Notes: generated from the sequence alone by a model not told the origin. Shown: positions 9,937-19,695, counted from the first letter of the stretch. The stretch is DNA of 64,000 nt from Arcticibacter tournemirensis (GCF_006716645.1 NZ_VFPL01000001.1:4526001-4590000), one strand, 5' to 3'. Numbers and translations are program-made.

Positions 9937-12765
9937 TTAAAATTTAACTAAGGCTCCATTCAACCTGTACTTTCCGCCCTTTGTTGTTTTAAAGTTCACA
10001 TTCTTGTCACCGTAGCGCACACTGCAGTCATTGCCCGCCTTTGAGATTATCTCAGCGTACTGCAGTCGTCCCGACTTCCAGGAAAAGTTCAATTCAAAAC
10101 CACCCCTGGCGCAAATACCCTTAATCTCACCATCCGGCAGCGCCGAAGGCAAGGCAGGAAGAAGATCAATTACACCATTCTGGCTCTGAAGCAGCATTTC
10201 CGCTATACCAGCCGCTCCTCCGAAGTTTCCGTCGATCTGAAATGGTGGATGAGCATCAAAGAGGTTCGTATAAGATCCGGCTCCTCCCTTTTCTGCCGGA
10301 CTGATCAGCATTTTAACCAGATTAAAAGCATGATCGCCTTCCCTGAACCTCGACCATAAGTTTATCTTCCAGCCGAGGCTCCATCCCGTCGCGGCATCGC
10401 CTCTGTATATCAGAGATTGCCTTGCCGCTTTCATTAAAACGGAAGATGTTTCCCAGTTTATTTCGTTTCCCGGATAGACAGCCCATAAATGGGATACGTG
10501 CCGGTGTTTGTTTGTAGTATCATCTTCGTCCTCCAGCCATTCCTGTAACTGTCCGTATTTCCCAACCTGATTAGGCGCTATATCTTTATATTTTCGCTGA
10601 AGAGTATCAGCGAATGATTTGTCAGTCTGCAGAATAGACGCAGCCTCTATGCAGTTTTTAAACAGGTCCCGAATGATCTGATGATCCATAGCCGGTCCTG
10701 CTACCAGTCCCCCCTGCTCGGGCGAGTTTGATGGGGTGCTGATCAACCATCCCGTTTTAGGGTCCCTGATCAAAAATGTATTAAAGAATAAAGCAGCGTC
10801 TCTCATTACAGGATAAGCCCGGTTTTTAAGGAATTCTTTATCCTGCGTAAACACATAATGTTCCCAGAGATGATGGCATAACCAGGCGGCGCCGCTTACC
10901 CAGATCCCGTGGTTAGAGGCGTTAATCGGTGCTGTACCCCTCCATAGATCGGTATTGTGGTGCAATACCCAGCCCGGGGCATTGTAATGCATCCTGGCTG
11001 TCGTCGAACCGGTTTCCCGTAGTTCATCAATCATATCGAATAACGGTCCGGCCATAGGCGACAGATTCAGGATCTCCGACGGCCAGTAATTCATTTCCAA
11101 ATTGATGTTAGTTGTATACTTACTTCCCCACGGAGGGGTTAAAAGGTCATTCCATATCCCTTGCAAATTAGCAGGCCGCGTACCAGGTCGTGAGCTTGAG
11201 ATCAGCAAATATCTGCCATACTGAATATAAAGAGCGGCGAAAGCTGGGTCGGCTGAAGAAGCAAACTCTTCAAGCCTTTTGTCCGTCGACACATCAGTCT
11301 TAAGATCAGGTCCGAAGCCTACAGAGAAGGTGTTAAAATATTTCTGATATTCCTTTATATGGGCGTCTTTTATACTTTCATAGTCCTTTGCTGCAACAGA
11401 AGTCAAAGCGTTTTTACAAACAGCGGCAGGATCGCCTGATACATCGTTGTACCGCCTGTAATTAGTTCCGGCGCTAAGGTATAAGGTCACTTGATCAGCC
11501 CCGCTTACATTCACTTTGTCTCCGGTTACCGACACCTTCCCTTTAAGCGACACTACCCGCAAATAACTTTCGCCTCTCAAAGCGCCATTCCTCACTTTCA
11601 ATGAAAGGGCCAGGGTGTGGTCGTCAATTTTCTGCACAGCCGAATTTTTATGGGGACTGCTCAGAGCTGCCTCAAAGCTAACACTCCGCGGCTTGTCGGC
11701 TTTTATATGAATTACGATAACCTGGTTGGGCTGACTCGCAAAATACTCCCGTGTAAAGGTTGTTCCATTAATTTTATAGGTCGTACGTGCAACAGCGTTC
11801 TGCAAATCAAGTTCACGCTTGTAGTTTTCGGTTTTCTCATGCCCCTGAAAAGCAAGGACTACATCACCAAATGGCTGGTAATCTGCCTGAAACCTTGGTA
11901 CAGCAGGAGGTTCATCATTCTGAACCAGATATTTCCAGTTTCCATTCAATGGAATTCCAGTACTCTCAGCTTCACCTTCAGGATAAACCAACAGCTTGCG
12001 TGATACATCTTTATATCCAACTAACCCACCCTTGTCGTAGTAATTGAGAACCTGAACCGCGATATAGTTTTTTCCTTTTCTTACGTTACTTGCTTTAATC
12101 GTGTACTTCCGTCCTGCCCCCGCATCGTCCATACTTCCAATCAGTTCACCATTAACATATGTAAAGTCCTGGTCGCGGATCTTGCCAAGATCGATAATCA
12201 GATTTCGCCCGGTCCATTTTTCCGGCAACTCAAACGTTGTCCTTAACCATACAGCCCCATCCAATCCCTGCCATCCTGCCGCTTCCCATCCTTCGGATAC
12301 TGGCACGGGCATATCTTTCCACTTGCTGTCATCATAACTGATGGTTGCCGGATTGGCTGAAAGGCCCTTCATGGCACGCATTTCCCTGAACCAGGCTTCC
12401 TTGTTCCCCTCACCCGACATTGTTCCCATAAACTTTTCAGCTGCCAGCTTCTCGGCTTCATCCTGCTTCCCTTCAAAAAGAAGTTGCCGTATTTTCGGCA
12501 GGTAAGCCGAGGCCCCTTCCCTGCTGTAAGTTCTTGGCTCTCCGGTCCAGAGTGTTTCCTCGTTAAACTGGATCCTGTCCTGCGCCGGACCAGCAAAGAT
12601 CATCGCACCAAGTCTGCCGTTACCAATAGGCAATGCATCCGTCCATTTAACAGCTGGTTTATTATACCATAGCTTTAAATGCTGCCCATTAAGGGAAGCC
12701 GACAGCATCAATGCGGCCACAAGCAACTGGAATTTCCGGAAACCGGATAAATGAAGTACTGGCAT
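9937..12765 (-). CDS. exported GH95 family alpha-L-fucosidase/alpha-L-galactosidase with inserted jelly-roll domain
   Basis: 942 aa with a signal peptide ending near SLNGQ. The GH95 N-terminal domain begins LWYNKPAVKWTDALPIGNGR with RIQFNEETLWTG. The (alpha/alpha)6 barrel carries HHNTDLWRG, STPSNSPEQGG (general-acid Glu region) and PPFQIDGNFGG (Asp region), the expected catalytic motifs. At about residues 120-290 the N-terminal domain is interrupted by a galactose-binding jelly roll (GLDGAVWLRTTFELP, VNGELIGSMDDAG). That is why it is longer than the roughly 800 aa typical of the family. GH95 enzymes remove alpha-1,2-L-fucose or L-galactose from plant glycans. The gene lies between GH28 and GH2 genes on one strand. 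Confidence 0.88.
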   Translation of the reverse strand: MPVLHLSGFRKFQLLVAALMLSASLNGQHLKLWYNKPAVKWTDALPIGNGRLGAMIFAGPAQDRIQFNEETLWTGEPRTYSREGASAYLPKIRQLLFEGKQDEAEKLAAEKFMGTMSGEGNKEAWFREMRAMKGLSANPATISYDDSKWKDMPVPVSEGWEAAGWQGLDGAVWLRTTFELPEKWTGRNLIIDLGKIRDQDFTYVNGELIGSMDDAGAGRKYTIKASNVRKGKNYIAVQVLNYYDKGGLVGYKDVSRKLLVYPEGEAESTGIPLNGNWKYLVQNDEPPAVPRFQADYQPFGDVVLAFQGHEKTENYKRELDLQNAVARTTYKINGTTFTREYFASQPNQVIVIHIKADKPRSVSFEAALSSPHKNSAVQKIDDHTLALSLKVRNGALRGESYLRVVSLKGKVSVTGDKVNVSGADQVTLYLSAGTNYRRYNDVSGDPAAVCKNALTSVAAKDYESIKDAHIKEYQKYFNTFSVGFGPDLKTDVSTDKRLEEFASSADPAFAALYIQYGRYLLISSSRPGTRPANLQGIWNDLLTPPWGSKYTTNINLEMNYWPSEILNLSPMAGPLFDMIDELRETGSTTARMHYNAPGWVLHHNTDLWRGTAPINASNHGIWVSGAAWLCHHLWEHYVFTQDKEFLKNRAYPVMRDAALFFNTFLIRDPKTGWLISTPSNSPEQGGLVAGPAMDHQIIRDLFKNCIEAASILQTDKSFADTLQRKYKDIAPNQVGKYGQLQEWLEDEDDTTNKHRHVSHLWAVYPGNEINWETSSVLMKAARQSLIYRGDAATGWSLGWKINLWSRFREGDHAFNLVKMLISPAEKGGAGSYTNLFDAHPPFQIDGNFGGAAGIAEMLLQSQNGVIDLLPALPSALPDGEIKGICARGGFELNFSWKSGRLQYAEIISKAGNDCSVRYGDKNVNFKTTKGGKYRLNGALVKF

Positions 12766-12798
12766 GGTTATTATTTTTTGCTTTCAGAATCAGCTATA

Positions 12799-12838
12799 AA
12801 CTTTGACTTTCAACTTTTGACTTTCAACTTTTAACTTT
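12799..12838. repeat. short tandem repeat of a CTTTCAACTTTTGA-like unit
   Basis: The gap between the GH95 start and the GH28 stop contains about three degenerate copies of ACTTTGACTTTCAACTTTT. It is another member of the short intergenic repeats seen across this window. Confidence 0.6.
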
Positions 12839-12840
12839 AC

Positions 12841-14481
12841 TCAAAACGCAGTCACTTTTTCCTTTACCGATATATCCTGAATTACAGGTGTTTTCACGTT
12901 TCTCAGATTATTATTTTTCAAAACGATTCCCTTCGTCTGTTCTCCACTAAGCTTCAGAAATATCTCTGTTCCTGATACAGGAAATGAATTATAAAAAAAG
13001 GCATCTTCTGTATTGGTTAAGTCAGCGATAGCAACACCAGGAAGAGGAGTAAAGGACTTTAAACCATCCACAACTAGGGTCTTTACATTTTCTGACTTCA
13101 AAGCCGGACCCTTTTTTGTATTAATATGAAGATTATGCATCTCTATGTTTGCAGCGTTCTTTATCTGAAATCCTGTTTCTGCATCCATGTTCATATCGTT
13201 GAAAGAAATGTTCTCTACAGGCATTTCCTCCAGTCCGTTTATATAACAGGCTTGTTTAACTCCAGACGCAGTGATATTGCTTAAATGAATATTCCTGAGC
13301 CTGGGGGTTCTTTCTGAAACAAGCTCAGGTTGTGTTTTAGCATACTGCATGTCGAGCACAATCGCCTGTTCCTTTATGTTCTTCATGATAATATTATCCA
13401 CCCTGATCTCTTCCACTACCCCACCTCTGCCTCTGGCTGTTTTAATCCGTATACCCCTGTCGGTTCCATCGAAAACACAATTGGATATCGTGATCTTCTT
13501 CACATCTCCCGACATTTCACTTCCTATTACCACCCCTCCATGGCCCGACAACATCGTACAATTGGTGATGGTATAATTCTCTGCCGGCATAGCCATTGCT
13601 CTCCCCGGTTTATCTTTTCCCGATTTGATGGTAATGCAATCGTCACCTACGCTGATATGGCAATTCGATATATGAACATACTTGCACGATTCAGGATTAA
13701 TGCCGTCCGTGTTAGGAGAGTGCGGGTTATTTATCGTCACTCCGGTTATCGTTACGTTTTCGCAAAACTCCGGATTTACCGTCCAGAAAGGCGAGTTTAT
13801 AATGGTTATTCCTTCGATCAGCACATTCTTACAATACATCGGCTGAATGAAAGGGGGGCGGAGGAAGCCTCGTTTCATTTGTTTTGGATCGTCAGGAAGA
13901 AGGATGGTCTTGTTCAGATCATCGAACATATACTGCCATTTTGATCTTGGCTGCCCTTCCTTGTACCCTTCTACAAAGTCCCACCACTTCTTTCCGTGAC
14001 CATTAATTAATCCTCTGCCTTTAATGGTTATATTTTCCGCTTTATACGCATAAAACAAAGGAGAAAAACTGGTAACATCGACTCCTTCGTAGCGACTCTT
14101 CACCATTGGAAGGTAGTGATCAAAGTTATCGCTGAAATGAAGTTCCGCTCCGGCTTCAATAAAAATAGTGATGTTGCTTTTAAGATGAATTGGCCCGGTC
14201 AGATATTTCCCCGCCGGAAAATAAACAGTGCCCCCTCCGGCTTGCGCAGCCGCATCTATAGCCTTCTTCACAGCATCCGTAACCAGCTTGCTGCTGTCGT
14301 TTTTTGCCCCGTACTTCAATACATTATAATATTGCTGAGCCGAAGCAGTCATTGTAAAAAACAACAATAACAAACACCAAATTAGCTGTTGGCTATTGGC
14401 CATCAGCAATTGGCTGGCTGGCTTTCGGCTATCAGCTATCAGCAATCGGCTTTTATATTTACGTATAGTTTTAGTATGCAT
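12841..14481 (-). CDS. exported GH28 family polygalacturonase
   Basis: 546 aa right-handed beta-helix. All four GH28 signatures are present: SPNTDGINP, SVGDDCITIKSG, SGHGGVVIGSE and RGIRIKTARGRGG. These supply the three catalytic Asp residues, the His, and the RIK substrate-binding site. It should hydrolyse alpha-1,4-galacturonosyl or rhamnogalacturonan linkages. The N-terminus is odd. A basic stretch (MHTKTIRKYK) is followed by residues coded by an intergenic-type repeat (SRLLIADSRKPASQLLMANS) before the hydrophobic core WCLLLLFFTMTASAQ. A shorter start at 14403 is possible but would lack the basic n-region, so I prefer 14481. Confidence 0.9.
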   Translation of the reverse strand: MHTKTIRKYKSRLLIADSRKPASQLLMANSQQLIWCLLLLFFTMTASAQQYYNVLKYGAKNDSSKLVTDAVKKAIDAAAQAGGGTVYFPAGKYLTGPIHLKSNITIFIEAGAELHFSDNFDHYLPMVKSRYEGVDVTSFSPLFYAYKAENITIKGRGLINGHGKKWWDFVEGYKEGQPRSKWQYMFDDLNKTILLPDDPKQMKRGFLRPPFIQPMYCKNVLIEGITIINSPFWTVNPEFCENVTITGVTINNPHSPNTDGINPESCKYVHISNCHISVGDDCITIKSGKDKPGRAMAMPAENYTITNCTMLSGHGGVVIGSEMSGDVKKITISNCVFDGTDRGIRIKTARGRGGVVEEIRVDNIIMKNIKEQAIVLDMQYAKTQPELVSERTPRLRNIHLSNITASGVKQACYINGLEEMPVENISFNDMNMDAETGFQIKNAANIEMHNLHINTKKGPALKSENVKTLVVDGLKSFTPLPGVAIADLTNTEDAFFYNSFPVSGTEIFLKLSGEQTKGIVLKNNNLRNVKTPVIQDISVKEKVTAF

Positions 14482-14490
14482 AATCCTTAT

Positions 14491-14526
14491 TTCTATTTCT
14501 CGTTACTTTGCATCCAGTCTTGATAC
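14491..14526. repeat. 36 bp intergenic repeat, copy A
   Basis: This stretch starts TTCTATTTCTCGTTACTTTG. It is identical over 36 bp to 16360-16395, and the similarity continues with small indels to about 14556. Both copies lie in the 3'-flanking DNA of minus-strand glycosidase genes. Confidence 0.85.
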
Positions 14527-14565
14527 CTGATACTTGCTACCTGATACTATCTCACAACCCACATC

Positions 14566-16113
14566 CTACAACTTCCCCCTCACCGCCTTCAGCTTTGCAG
14601 AGCTAATCACTTCCTTCCCATCGGCAAAAACCCTCAGGCCTTTTCCTTTTCCGTATTTCTTTCCTGTCTTATCCCAGAGAATGGTAAGTTTCTTCCCATG
14701 ATATAATACGTTATCAAGGCAGAACCAGTCCCATTGCCCTTCAGGGATCAGAGGATGCAGCTCGAGAATATTATCTGGTCTCGGCTTTAATCCCACGAGG
14801 TCGCTGATAACAAGGTCACAAAATCCTGAATGGTTATAAAAGCGGCTTCTCGGGTTATCCCCTTTAAGCCAGTTTCCATTCTTTTCATCCTGGTATTCGC
14901 CGATATACGTTCTGCCGTTCATAACGTGCGACATGGCATATTTATGAAGTTCATCATAAAATACCTTAGCGGTCATCTTGCCCTGTTTCGAATAATTACT
15001 TAACAGGTTCGACAAGCCCTTTAATGTTTGAGTAGTAGCAAATGGCCATACGGCGCCATCCCACTCACAACCATGGCCAGATCCCCTGGTCCTGAATGTT
15101 GGTTCACGACGTTCGGCAGTAGTCAGTCCCCATGGCGCATTAAAGCCTGCAGTGTCTATGATCTGATCCCATGCCCGTGCATACACAGATTTGTCGGCAG
15201 GAAGGTTAAAGTACCATGGTATAAAACCTATAGCTTCTCTTGGTGCAAGATTACCGTCTTCCTTCAGCGCAAGGAAGAAAGAAGCGCTATCGCTCCAGAG
15301 GCTGTCGACGATCATTGTATTCAGCATCGCGGCCTTCCGCTCATACACAATCTTAAGGCTGTCATTATTCGTCATCGAAGCCATTTTAGCAAGAGCTACG
15401 GCATTGCCATACATATAGCTATTAATAGATGGTCTGCGGTTCTTCACTTTCCTGCCGCCGCTTACCGACTCTTCCATGCCATCTTTTACATCATATTGCC
15501 AAAACATGCCTGAGGGTAACTGTTTTTCCGACTCCCACTTCCGGTAATCAGCATCCAGTTCGGGAACCAAACCAGTTATGAACTTTTTATCCTGATTAAC
15601 AAGATAACGGTTGTAGATAGCATCGTCCACCCAGCTGCTGAAGGCATGGAACCGCGGTGCAGGGAATGTTTTATCTTTTAATACCCAAAAGTTGATATAC
15701 TGATCAATATACTGCTGATTATGTAACCAACGGCCTTCGTATATATGATGGCCAAGCGCACAACTTATCGCATTAAACTTTCCGGCATGCTTTACCGGAG
15801 TAATGAACTCAGTAAAAATAAACCCTGCGGGGGTTTCCTTCAGATGCTTCCGGAACGTCCACCACCTGTAATAGTAAATTTTTTCTATTGCTGAATCGGG
15901 ACACTCAAAAAGCGGAGCGTTTGCTGCAATCCAGCTGGCTGCCTGTGCATTGGGAATAAAGTTTTTTACGTCCTCGCTATCCAGAGAGTTAAAATACCTG
16001 GTATACCTTTCCAGTAAACCAGTTCCAACCACACTACTTTTCTTCTGCCCATAAACACTCGCTCCTGTAATCACCAGAGCAACGAATCCTAAAAGTTTAA
16101 ATGTCTTTATCAT
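14566..16113 (-). CDS. exported six-hairpin glycosidase (MGH1-type / trehalase-like fold)
   Basis: About 515 aa. I chose the start at 16113 because it gives a clean signal peptide (MIKTFKLLGFVALVITGASV). The in-frame Met at 16140 lies in repeat DNA. The body is an (alpha/alpha)6-type glycosidase with FHAFSSWVDDAIYNRYL, GMFWQYDVKDGMEESVSGG, GLTTAERREPTF, GCEWDGAVWPFATTQTL and SRFYNHSGFCDLV. The WDGAVWP motif recalls GH63/GH37 and mannosylglycerate-hydrolase-like proteins. The substrate cannot be assigned. The context (GH28, GH95 and GH67-like genes on the same strand) suggests a role in pectic oligosaccharide breakdown. Confidence 0.75.
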   Translation of the reverse strand: MIKTFKLLGFVALVITGASVYGQKKSSVVGTGLLERYTRYFNSLDSEDVKNFIPNAQAASWIAANAPLFECPDSAIEKIYYYRWWTFRKHLKETPAGFIFTEFITPVKHAGKFNAISCALGHHIYEGRWLHNQQYIDQYINFWVLKDKTFPAPRFHAFSSWVDDAIYNRYLVNQDKKFITGLVPELDADYRKWESEKQLPSGMFWQYDVKDGMEESVSGGRKVKNRRPSINSYMYGNAVALAKMASMTNNDSLKIVYERKAAMLNTMIVDSLWSDSASFFLALKEDGNLAPREAIGFIPWYFNLPADKSVYARAWDQIIDTAGFNAPWGLTTAERREPTFRTRGSGHGCEWDGAVWPFATTQTLKGLSNLLSNYSKQGKMTAKVFYDELHKYAMSHVMNGRTYIGEYQDEKNGNWLKGDNPRSRFYNHSGFCDLVISDLVGLKPRPDNILELHPLIPEGQWDWFCLDNVLYHGKKLTILWDKTGKKYGKGKGLRVFADGKEVISSAKLKAVRGKL

Positions 16114-16140
16114 CTTATTTTGGCAATTGGTTTTTGGCAA

Positions 16141-16424
16141 TTGGCTTCATTCATAATTCATAGTAATTTAGCTATTAGCAATCGGACATCAGATATCAGC
16201 TTTTTGCTTTCCGCTTTGAGCTTTATCAGGCTATCAGCAATCGGCCATCAGCTTTCTGCTTTCCGCCTTAAGCTTTCTGCTTTATTCATAATTCATAACC
16301 CATAACTCGCAATTACTTACCGCTTTCTCCCGATACTTGTGTCTTGATACCTGATACTATTCTATTTCTCGTTACTTTGCATCCAGTCTTGATACTTGCT
16401 ACTTGATACTATCTCTCGCAACCC
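16141..16424. repeat. intergenic repeat cluster including copy B of the 36 bp repeat
   Basis: About 280 bp without a gene. It contains several copies of GCTATCAGCAATCGGC-like modules (about 16165-16280), a run of CATAATTCATAACCCATAAC (16287-16310), TGTCTTGATACCTGATAC, and the 36 bp repeat copy B at 16360-16395. It thus mixes at least three of the window's intergenic repeat families. Confidence 0.8.
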
Positions 16425-19181
16425 CTACTCAAACAACCAGTCTATATCTCTTTTGCTTTCCGGCACTCCAATTCCCGCATCATATAATCTTATACGTTCA
16501 TTATCATCTATAAAGCCTAAAATCACACAAGTTCCTTTCGCAAGCGTAAGCGTATGTGTTCCCGGCTTGAAGGAATAACTGTGAATGTTAAGAGGCGCCA
16601 TTCCATCTAAAGCAAGTGCATTAGCGATCTTTATCTCAGACTGACCATACTCGTTTGCTGTAGCGTCATGTTCAAGATCAGGAGGTGGCAGAAAACCCGG
16701 AGCTTTACTATTGAAAAAGCCAACCAGAAGCTTAACAGCCTTACCCGTTGTAAACTTAATTGCAGTGCCCTTTGATTTTTGCAAAGACCTGTTTATTTTA
16801 ATACCCCGGAGTCCAGCGAGTTCTTTTGCAAAACCGGTAATTTTGGCTGTGGTATCCCGAAACACCTGTTCACCTGTATTAATGGTAAAGTAGCCTTCGG
16901 TATCAGACAGCACCTTCACATCGGCGTTTTTAAAAGGATGTATCATTTTGCCCTTTCCCGCCGATTTATCCGATTTCAGAGAATCTATACTTCTTTTAAA
17001 ATGTATAAGCTCCTCCTCAAACCGTGGCAGCACTTCAACCCATGTCTTATAAGTAGCATCCACCCCCCTTACCGGTATTTTCCGCTGGCTGGTTTGCATG
17101 CTGTTTGCATATAAATAGGTATCTTTTGTTAATTCTGTCAGCTTTCTATAGTGCTTCACACTATTTTCGAGAAAAGGAAGAGCTTTTTCAAGATCTGCAA
17201 CATCGTTAGAATACTTATATTTTAACACCAGCAAGGCAGCGCGTACTTTTTCTGCATAAAAACCAGCTAGCTCGTTATAGCAGTGCACATCATTCCTTAG
17301 TCTGGTAAATTCGTCGTTATCTTTTGAAACGGCAGTTGCTGCTTTGTCGATCGCTTCTACGGCTTTTCGTCCATGCTCCGTTACTTCAGCCGCAACCTGA
17401 ACGGGTGTTTCACCAATATGCTTTTGGCCCTTCCATTCCTTCTCCGCATACTCTATGATCATCTCGCCCTCAGGAGCTTCCGATTCATACATCAGCGTAA
17501 ACAAGCCATAACGGAAGGGATTGATCAGCTGCGTCATAAACATTCCCAACGTTAAGGTCTGTCGATTTCCGTCGGTTATTCCATACCGTCTTAAAAGTTT
17601 GGGAGCGATCTCGCCCGTCTGCTCATAGGCTTCCAGGATGTCCTTCCCTTTATTCAGATCTGTCCCGTACTTCGTGGAAAGTAAACCCGACCAGTAATTT
17701 ATTTCATCAGCTCTGTCCCGACGACAATTCCAGGCATAACGGGCCCATGTTTTATACCATATCCAGTCGCGGTCGGTTTGCAGTAAGCGCCCCTTTACAT
17801 TATCTGCAGCATAAGGCCAGTCCCAATAAGATGCCTGCGGATAAAGATGCAGACCGTTGGCTTCATAAACATCATGCATTGCCTGAACGGACTTTTGAAT
17901 GAAGTCGGCTGAGCCATAACGGAAGGGCTCCAGATTTGCGAGGATATGCACATTCTCGATATGTACCGTACCAATCCTGCTCAAACTGCGGTGCAGGTCG
18001 GCCCATTTGCCCCTTGGAGTATATGTGGTTAATGCCTCGCCATTATACTTCGCCATGGTATAAAGATTTTTATAGAGAGGCAAGGCTGCTTTCATCACCC
18101 GCGGCGCATCAGTATCATGAACTCTCAGTACGATTGGGGGTTCTTTACTTAGCCCGAGAGACTTCATACCATCCTGAACACCGGGAATAATCGTTTTTGT
18201 AAACCAATCTACATCATCCTGCCCCACGCCCTCCATAGCCTCGCCGAGTGTAATGAGCAGGCCTACGTTAGGATACTTTTCTACGAAAGCAGCAATAGAT
18301 TTACGGGTGTAATCAGCTATAACTGGCAAGATCGGACGGTTCCTGTCCTGCGTCTTTATCTGATGCTTCTCGGCGAAAGGTTTCGATACGATAATATTAT
18401 AGAACATTTGGATTACCCATATACCCCTTTTGTCTGCCTCTTCTGTAAGAAAGCGGAACATTTCCTCGTTCTTTCTGAACGTTGCGTCGTCTACTTCAAC
18501 AGCATAGGGATATTCCTTTAGCTTCACCAGGGAGGCGAAAGGATGACCATTCCAGAGATATAAAGAGTTATACCTGTTCTCAACCATCATGTCCAGATAT
18601 TTTACCCAGAGCGCCTTGTCATAGAACCAGGGGAAAGATTCAGGAGTATAAGGATACTCATAAACACCCCTTCCCGGAAGTAACGCCGGTTTCTGAACAC
18701 CTATACAGGTACCCCGCAAAACCATCTCCGGTTTGTCGGTGAGGGATATATTTTCCGGAATTTTGCCCGAGGAAGCAATGCGTTCGGCTAATTCCATACA
18801 GCCATACAAGGCTCCGGAATCATCAAACCCATTGATAACAAGTCGATTCTTACTGAAAGAAGATATTGCAAACCCCTCTTTCCCAGTTGCTTTAACAGCG
18901 AGTCGCATGTTCTGAACTAATGCATCCGAAGATCTGCCAACGGCTATTACTACGCCATTCCCAGAAATCTTATCCTGTCTCAATACGGAAACTGTATAAC
19001 CTACTCCTTTCAATACTCCTGAAAGTTTCTCTGCACCGAATTTCATCCTGGCACTTGCTGCAGAAGGAATTACCACAGTAACTTTTTGTGCCTTTTCTGC
19101 AGCATTTGCAGAAAACATCTCTCCTGTAGCAAGAAAAACAACAATAAAAAATGTAAGAAATAAACGTATGGAGCCCTTCAT
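16425..19181 (-). CDS. exported GH67-like alpha-uronidase (alpha-glucuronidase/alpha-galacturonidase type)
   Basis: 918 aa with a signal peptide (KGSIRLFLTFFIVVFLATG). A small N-terminal alpha/beta domain (about 30-140, with VVIAVGRSSDALVQ and NRLVINGFDDSGALYGCME) resembles the one that precedes catalytic barrels in GH67 and GH20. The barrel then starts with RYNSLYLWNGHPFASL and includes LLITLGEAMEGVGQDDVDW and YPQASYWDWPYAADN. A long helical region and a C-terminal beta domain (FKPGTHTLTLAKG) follow. I recall similar Bacteroidota proteins annotated as alpha-glucuronidase or alpha-D-galacturonidase. The precise uronic acid is uncertain. It is the first gene in the minus-strand hydrolase row. 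Confidence 0.7.
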   Translation of the reverse strand: MKGSIRLFLTFFIVVFLATGEMFSANAAEKAQKVTVVIPSAASARMKFGAEKLSGVLKGVGYTVSVLRQDKISGNGVVIAVGRSSDALVQNMRLAVKATGKEGFAISSFSKNRLVINGFDDSGALYGCMELAERIASSGKIPENISLTDKPEMVLRGTCIGVQKPALLPGRGVYEYPYTPESFPWFYDKALWVKYLDMMVENRYNSLYLWNGHPFASLVKLKEYPYAVEVDDATFRKNEEMFRFLTEEADKRGIWVIQMFYNIIVSKPFAEKHQIKTQDRNRPILPVIADYTRKSIAAFVEKYPNVGLLITLGEAMEGVGQDDVDWFTKTIIPGVQDGMKSLGLSKEPPIVLRVHDTDAPRVMKAALPLYKNLYTMAKYNGEALTTYTPRGKWADLHRSLSRIGTVHIENVHILANLEPFRYGSADFIQKSVQAMHDVYEANGLHLYPQASYWDWPYAADNVKGRLLQTDRDWIWYKTWARYAWNCRRDRADEINYWSGLLSTKYGTDLNKGKDILEAYEQTGEIAPKLLRRYGITDGNRQTLTLGMFMTQLINPFRYGLFTLMYESEAPEGEMIIEYAEKEWKGQKHIGETPVQVAAEVTEHGRKAVEAIDKAATAVSKDNDEFTRLRNDVHCYNELAGFYAEKVRAALLVLKYKYSNDVADLEKALPFLENSVKHYRKLTELTKDTYLYANSMQTSQRKIPVRGVDATYKTWVEVLPRFEEELIHFKRSIDSLKSDKSAGKGKMIHPFKNADVKVLSDTEGYFTINTGEQVFRDTTAKITGFAKELAGLRGIKINRSLQKSKGTAIKFTTGKAVKLLVGFFNSKAPGFLPPPDLEHDATANEYGQSEIKIANALALDGMAPLNIHSYSFKPGTHTLTLAKGTCVILGFIDDNERIRLYDAGIGVPESKRDIDWLFE

Positions 19182-19389
19182 TTAATTAATCCTTCTGGTT
19201 TGTGTGCGTTATTACTTAAGCTGCTATTCGGTTAGTATTAGCAGTATTCAAAAGTAGTACAAGAAACAAAAGTATTTCTGTACCATTTTCACAACATATT
19301 GTATAATCTTATCAGAGGTCAAAGAGCGGGGGGACAAATATTTAAAACTGCATATCCACCATCCTTGTTTATTACAAAAACAACTGATC

Positions 19390-19695
19390 ATGAACACAAC
19401 ATCCCGCTTCTCAGATATTATTGGTTCTGAAAAACCTACATTGGTTGACTTTTCGGCAGAATGGTGCGGCCCTTGTAAAGCGATGGCCCCAATCCTCACC
19501 GAGCTGAAAGAACAGATGAAAGACCGTCTTACAATCCTTAAAATAGATGTCGACAAGAACCCTTCAGCAGCCAATGCATACGCTATACAGGGAGTACCTA
19601 CATTAATTCTTTTCAAAAAAGGAGAAATAAAATGGCGGCAGTCAGGAGTTGTAAGCAGTAACCAATTGCAGCAGGTTATAAATATCTATTCCTGA
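19390..19695 (+). CDS. trxA: thioredoxin
   Basis: 101 aa, the length of a classical cytosolic thioredoxin. The redox motif WCGPC is at residues 25-29, the cis-proline motif is GVPTLI, and there is no signal peptide. It reduces protein disulfides using electrons from thioredoxin reductase. It is divergent from the GH67-like gene and 43 bp upstream of an unrecognised small gene on the same strand. It is probably one of several thioredoxins in the genome, so the symbol marks the family, not proven orthology. Confidence 0.9.
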   Translation: MNTTSRFSDIIGSEKPTLVDFSAEWCGPCKAMAPILTELKEQMKDRLTILKIDVDKNPSAANAYAIQGVPTLILFKKGEIKWRQSGVVSSNQLQQVINIYS

